Assembly: GCA_013694635.1 (NCBI GenBank)
Contig: JACDCA010000329.1
Coordinates: 1-8,710 of the forward strand
From: Acidobacteriota bacterium
GTDB taxonomy: Bacteria; Acidobacteriota; Vicinamibacteria; Vicinamibacterales; 2-12-FULL-66-21
Length of the DNA stretch: 8,710 nucleotides
Direction of reading: 5' to 3'
The first letter of the stretch is position 1. Every line of letters starts with the position of its first letter. Positions 5,912 through 8,710 of this stretch are shown here, in pieces. The notes beneath the pieces are model-generated. The model made no database searches, was not told where the DNA came from, and saw nothing but the letters and a program-made list of their open reading frames with translations. The position numbers and the translations under genes were made by a program.

Positions 5912-5929
5912 GGCATTATAATACCATGC
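5908..5929. promoter_or_regulatory. Palindromic operator overlapping vapB -10 and start codon
   Basis: Outer arms GCATGG (5908-5913) and CCATGC (5924-5929) are perfect inverted copies. The centre ATTATAAT (5915-5922) is itself a palindrome, so only the pair 5914/5923 breaks symmetry over 22 bp. The left arm includes the vapB start codon (minus strand, 5911-5909). The centre supplies the -10: TATTAT (5923-5918) lies 6 bp before the ATG, and an overlapping TATAAT (5920-5915) lies 3 bp before it. AbrB-type antitoxins usually bind such dyads to repress their own operon. Confidence 0.7.
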
Positions 5930-5964
5930 ACGACTCAAGAAATAAGCCACGTGCGCCGTGCCAC

Positions 5965-6957
5965 TTACGGCCGGGCGAGATACCATTCCCGCGCGGTCGG
6001 ATCAGTGCGCACGAAATCAAGAAGCCGCATCGCCACCTTCTGGCGCCCGCTCGTCGCCGGGTGCGTTCCGTCCGATTGAAACTCCGAACAGCTCCAGGTC
6101 AGGCCGTCACTGCGTGGCGTGAGACCGTCAGCCCACAGATAGGGTCCCCAGGCGAGCCACGGCGAGGCCGGGGAGGGACCGTCGTACCGGAGGCCACCTC
6201 GCAGCTGTTCCTGGATGGTCCACCGAACGGAAAAGCCGCTCTGGTAAGCGTAAGGCTCCGGGTTCAGAGTGGACGTGGCGTACCCGGCGTAGATCCGGCT
6301 CGAGAGATACGCCAGCTTCAGGTTCGGAAAGCGCGCCGGCAGGAGCTGCAGCACGCGGACGATGTTGTCTCGGAGCTTCTCTGCGTGACCGGGCCATCCC
6401 TCGGAGGGCTGCCGATCCGCGAGCTTGATCCATGCGGTTGCGACCTGCGCAGCGGTCACGCCCGCCGACTGCAGCCTGCTTGTGACCTGACTCCAGCACG
6501 GGCAACCAGGGTTGCTCCAGTCAGCGGCGGTCACGCCCCCCTGTGCGCCGTCCACCACAACGAGCCGCGAATCCCGGGACCCGTCGCCATCAGCCATCGG
6601 TTTGAACGTACTGAATTCCTGCGTCGTGTTCGACATGCCGATCGAAACGAAGACGTAACTGCCGGACGCGGAAGGCCTTCCGGCGGCGTCGAGCGGAGCG
6701 ATCGCGCGGGCGCGCGCCAGGCCTTCGGCAAGATGAAAGGCGGGCAGCGCGCTCAAGCCACCGGGATACAGACCTCCACCCTCCCCCTGGTAGGTTCCTG
6801 CCAGGTCGCTGAGCGGCGTCAATCCGACCGAGGTGCGCGAGCATCCCTGCTGAGCAGGATCACCCGGCGACGTCGGCGAGGAGGTAACGGCGGGCGCACT
6901 GCTTCCGCAGCCGACCGCGAAACCGAGCGCGAGCGCAGGCCAGGTCGTGCAGATCAT
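5965..6957 (-). CDS. Putative SGNH-hydrolase-type lipoprotein
   Basis: The 330-residue protein starts with a short basic-poor signal and lipobox AVGC (Cys17), then a Ser/Pro/Thr-rich spacer, so it is likely a membrane-anchored lipoprotein. The body has features of an SGNH/GDSL esterase. YVFVSIGMSNTT (101-112) matches block I, with Ser109 as candidate nucleophile in place of the usual GDS. SDGTHPATSGRQKVA (295-309) matches block V, with Asp296 and His299 as the other triad residues. Between them is the segment SRIYAGYATSTLNPEPYAYQSGFSVRW (220-246), which I recall from related environmental proteins but cannot assign a function. Cysteines at 39, 151, 153 and 290 may form disulfides. The ATG at 6957 has no Shine-Dalgarno sequence. 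TCTAAC 7 bp upstream could be a -10. The substrate is unknown; the protein is likely extracytoplasmic. Confidence 0.82.
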   Translation of the reverse strand: MICTTWPALALGFAVGCGSSAPAVTSSPTSPGDPAQQGCSRTSVGLTPLSDLAGTYQGEGGGLYPGGLSALPAFHLAEGLARARAIAPLDAAGRPSASGSYVFVSIGMSNTTQEFSTFKPMADGDGSRDSRLVVVDGAQGGVTAADWSNPGCPCWSQVTSRLQSAGVTAAQVATAWIKLADRQPSEGWPGHAEKLRDNIVRVLQLLPARFPNLKLAYLSSRIYAGYATSTLNPEPYAYQSGFSVRWTIQEQLRGGLRYDGPSPASPWLAWGPYLWADGLTPRSDGLTWSCSEFQSDGTHPATSGRQKVAMRLLDFVRTDPTAREWYLARP

Positions 6958-6964
6958 TCAGAAC

Positions 6965-6970
6965 GTTAGA
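6965..6970 (-). promoter_or_regulatory. Weak candidate -10 for the SGNH lipoprotein gene
   Basis: TCTAAC on the minus strand lies 7 bp before the ATG at 6957, the same spacing as the yvcK and vapB candidates. There is no Shine-Dalgarno sequence and no clear -35. The match to TATAAT is 4 of 6, so this rests mainly on spacing. Confidence 0.2.
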
Positions 6971-7022
6971 CCGCGCAGCGCGCTGTGACGTTAAGGTCGA
7001 AGCGCCCCCCAATCCGCGATCG

Positions 7023-7041
7023 CGAATAGATGACCTATTCG
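7023..7041. terminator. Small inverted repeat at the end of the SLOG-like gene
   Basis: CGAATAG (7023-7029) and CTATTCG (7035-7041) are perfect inverted copies around a 5-nt loop. They cover the stop codon (7035-7037) of the minus-strand SLOG-like gene. A 10-bp palindrome CGCGATCGCG (7015-7024) adjoins it. The stem is short and no T-run follows, so terminator function is only suggested by position. Confidence 0.3.
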
Positions 7042-7586
7042 AACGACTTCGTGAATAGTTCCTCGATCGCCTTCTTGCCGTGCTCGTTGATCGACCGCGT
7101 GCCCGTGCCGGTGAAATGCGGGTGTGTCACACGTGGCGTGCCGCCGAGCGTCTTCCAGTCCGTGCCGCTCCACTCGAACCAGCCAGGCTTTTCCTGGTCG
7201 AAGACGAACAGGGGCTTGTTGCACAACTTCGCGAATTCGGCTCCCCATCCGGTGCCCCCGCGCACGGTTCCGTCCTCCAGGATCGCCCCGACGACATAGA
7301 TTTCCTGTCCGTGGTTCACCTGGTACCAGAGCGTCTGAAGAATCTTTCGCATGGTGGGGCTGTCGGTATAGCGGCGATGCATCAGCCGCGAGACGTACTC
7401 GAGGCTGACATCTCCCGCCTGCAGCTCTTCGTGATTCAGCACGCGGATCCCGCGGCGTCTCGCCTCGGTGTGCCCCTCGAAGGTGAAGTTCACCTCTTCG
7501 ATACCGTGCCGTTCGGCGCATGCGCCAAACTCCGCCTCTGCGCCCGGGGCAGCGCCGCTGAACAGAATGAAATCCTCTCGGTTCAT
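7035..7586 (-). CDS. Small Rossmann-like protein, possibly SLOG superfamily
   Basis: I do not recognise this 183-residue protein by name. It opens MNREDFILFSGAAPGAEAEFGACAERHG (1-28), a strand followed by a glycine-rich turn and helix. This resembles the GGAxGAD-type nucleotide-binding start of SLOG/YspA-like proteins. A second glycine-rich segment, YVVGAILEDGTVRGGTGWGAEFAKLCNKPLFVFDQ (97-131), has the GGTGWGAE turn and following strand expected of the ligand site. SLOG domains bind nucleotides or nucleotide-derived ligands; none is known here. There is no signal peptide or membrane segment. The ATG at 7586 overlaps the stop of the phosphoesterase gene by 4 bp (ATGA), so the two are probably translated together. 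The longer frame to 7976 lies inside the phosphoesterase gene and is not used. Coding call strong, SLOG assignment moderate. Confidence 0.83.
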   Translation of the reverse strand: MNREDFILFSGAAPGAEAEFGACAERHGIEEVNFTFEGHTEARRRGIRVLNHEELQAGDVSLEYVSRLMHRRYTDSPTMRKILQTLWYQVNHGQEIYVVGAILEDGTVRGGTGWGAEFAKLCNKPLFVFDQEKPGWFEWSGTDWKTLGGTPRVTHPHFTGTGTRSINEHGKKAIEELFTKSFE

Positions 7587-8392
7587 CTTTTCGCGCTCGT
7601 TTTCCTTTTTGGCGTGGTGCTCTTCGCCTTCGTGCTTTTCCTCTTGGCGACCTTGGTGGCCTTCGTACGTGAAGCCGTGGCCCGTTTGGCCGCGGGTGCA
7701 GGTTCCAGGGTTTTGCCAGACTTGAGTGCCGCCGCCCGCTCGACGATCTTCGCCAGCATCGCGCCTGCCTCGCCCCCTTTGGCGGGACGCTGCGACTGCC
7801 AGACATCCGGTTTGTCGGCGGCAAGGATGTCTTCGAAATCTCCACCGCTCTTCACGCTCTTCGGCGCGAACTCGGTGATGTCGAGCTCGCCGGCCCACTC
7901 GTCCTTGTGCTTGATCAGGAGCCAGCTGCGACCGTCGCCGCCGCCCCAGCGTCCGCCGGTGCGGACGAGCACCCACGAACCTTTGAGCTTGTAACCGTCC
8001 AGTGTGAACTTCAGGTCACCCGTGCGCAGCGCGGCGCTCACGTCGTCCACTTCGGCCGACCAGGTGCCCTGGTCCCAGAGCATCACGATGCCGGCTCCGT
8101 AACCGGATGGAATCACTCCCTCGAACGTGCCGTACTCGATCGGGTGATCCTCGACGTGCATCGCCAGTCGCTTGGTCTTTGGATCGAGCGACGGTCCCTT
8201 GGGAACCGCCCACGACAGCAGGACGCCATCGTGCTCCAGTCGGAAGTCGTAGTGCAGGTGGCTGGCGAGATGTTTCTGCACGCAGAAGAACCGCGGTTTG
8301 CCCTTGCGCTGCGCGCGGTCCTTCTGCTCGTCGCCGACCGGCTCGGGTGACTTCGTGAAGTCCCGCTTCCGGTGGTACTCCTTGAGCGCCAT
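7583..8392 (-). CDS. Stand-alone LigD-type 3'-phosphoesterase domain protein with Lys-rich tail
   Basis: The 269-residue protein matches the 3'-phosphoesterase module of bacterial LigD, which trims 3'-phosphate and 3'-ribonucleotide ends in non-homologous end joining. It begins with YHRKRDFTKSPEP (6-18). The core follows: FCVQKHLASHLHYDFRLEHD (36-55) with His41, His47, Asp49 and Arg51, then SWAVPKGPS with Lys65, then HVEDHPIEYGTFEGVIPSGYGAG (79-101) with Glu81 and His83. These correspond to the metal and phosphate ligands known from Pseudomonas LigD. SWLLIKHKDEWA (156-167) closes the domain. There is no ligase or polymerase module. Residues about 233-269 form a Lys/Ala/Thr-rich, histone-H1-like tail that probably binds DNA. 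The gene lies 3 bp after the POT transporter stop and overlaps the SLOG-like gene by 4 bp. Domain call firm; cellular role inferred. Confidence 0.93.
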   Translation of the reverse strand: MALKEYHRKRDFTKSPEPVGDEQKDRAQRKGKPRFFCVQKHLASHLHYDFRLEHDGVLLSWAVPKGPSLDPKTKRLAMHVEDHPIEYGTFEGVIPSGYGAGIVMLWDQGTWSAEVDDVSAALRTGDLKFTLDGYKLKGSWVLVRTGGRWGGGDGRSWLLIKHKDEWAGELDITEFAPKSVKSGGDFEDILAADKPDVWQSQRPAKGGEAGAMLAKIVERAAALKSGKTLEPAPAAKRATASRTKATKVAKRKSTKAKSTTPKRKTSAKR

Positions 8393-8395
8393 CGA

Positions 8396-8710
8396 TCAGT
8401 GGCTTTCGGCGGAGCTCTCGCGCATCATGCGGCGGATCGGCACGACGAGTAGCGCGAGCACGGCCGCGGCCACGAAGAGCGAGATTGCCGTCCGCTGGAA
8501 GAGCGCCGGCATCTGGTCCAGTTTCTCCGGGTCGACGTGGCCGCCGACAATGCCGGCGATCAGATTGCCGAGCGCCGCGGCCATGAACCAGACGCCCATC
8601 ATCTGACCGGCGAACTTCTTCGGAGCAAGTTTCGTCATCGAGCTCAGACCGACCGGGCTCAACGCGAGTTCGCCGAAGGTCTGGAGCAGGTAGCTCACGC
8701 TGAGCCACAT
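8396..8710 (-). CDS. POT (PTR2) family proton-dependent peptide transporter, C-terminal part (cut by window edge)
   Basis: The frame is open at the right edge, so only the last 104 residues are visible; the Met at the edge is probably internal. The segment SYLLQTFGELALSPVGLSSMTKLAPKKFAGQMMGVWFMAAALGNLIAG is the strongly conserved C-terminal region of POT-family major facilitator transporters, which import di- and tripeptides with protons. Two hydrophobic helices are seen: FAGQMMGVWFMAAALGNLIAGIVGG, and RTAISLFVAAAVLALLVVPIRRMM near the end. The protein ends with a short acidic/serine tail. The stop lies 3 bp before the phosphoesterase ATG on the same strand, so the genes probably share a transcript, although no functional link is obvious. 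Family call firm; substrate specificity not readable from this part. Confidence 0.92.
   Translation of the reverse strand: MWLSVSYLLQTFGELALSPVGLSSMTKLAPKKFAGQMMGVWFMAAALGNLIAGIVGGHVDPEKLDQMPALFQRTAISLFVAAAVLALLVVPIRRMMRESSAESH

Noticed and set aside
7015..7024. CGCGATCGCG palindrome as a HIP1-like element
   Set aside because: Only one copy was noticed in the window, and short GC-rich palindromes are expected in GC-rich DNA.
7587..7976. Longer N-terminus for the SLOG-like protein
   Set aside because: It is the out-of-frame reading of the phosphoesterase gene. The 4-bp ATGA overlap at 7583-7586 is the natural start.

Overview
The window is GC-rich, densely packed chromosomal DNA. It holds ten complete genes and two cut by the window edges, with no RNA genes, transposases, phage genes or CRISPR arrays. 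High GC and the gene mix (LemA/TPM pair, YvcK-like factor, Uup-type ABC-F ATPase, DUF4920 protein, AbrB/PIN pair, stand-alone LigD-type phosphoesterase, POT transporter) suggest a soil-type bacterium, possibly Acidobacteriota (Vicinamibacteria-like). That placement is an inference from general gene content; no marker gene here proves it.

Layout, left to right. (1) A minus-strand operon runs from 1722 to the left edge: a nucleotidyltransferase-like protein of unknown function, a secreted TPM-domain protein with a glycine-rich tail, and the start of a LemA lipoprotein. (2) Diverging from it, only 18 bp away, is yvcK on the plus strand. It converges on a small exported DUF4920 protein, with a 9-bp perfect inverted repeat at the junction. 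(3) Diverging from the DUF4920 gene is uup, a two-domain ABC-F ATPase. (4) A minus-strand AbrB/PIN (VapBC-type) toxin-antitoxin pair follows. A 22-bp near-perfect palindrome overlaps the antitoxin start codon and its -10 region. (5) A minus-strand lipoprotein of the SGNH hydrolase type lies just upstream of the pair. (6) A tightly packed minus-strand set enters from the right edge: the C-terminus of a POT-family peptide transporter, a stand-alone LigD-type 3'-phosphoesterase with a lysine-rich tail, and a small Rossmann-like (SLOG-like) protein overlapping it by 4 bp.

Two patterns are not explained by the genes. First, four different short tandem repeats, all with a 7-bp period but different unit sequences, sit in gene gaps at 160-186, 3208-3228 and 5142-5191, and inside the linker-coding part of uup at 4875-4909. 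Second, several genes have a -10-like AT-rich hexamer 6-7 bp before the start codon and no Shine-Dalgarno sequence. This suggests leaderless transcripts for yvcK, its divergent neighbour and the vapB antitoxin. The phosphoesterase/SLOG-like pair is the best candidate for an undescribed functional association.
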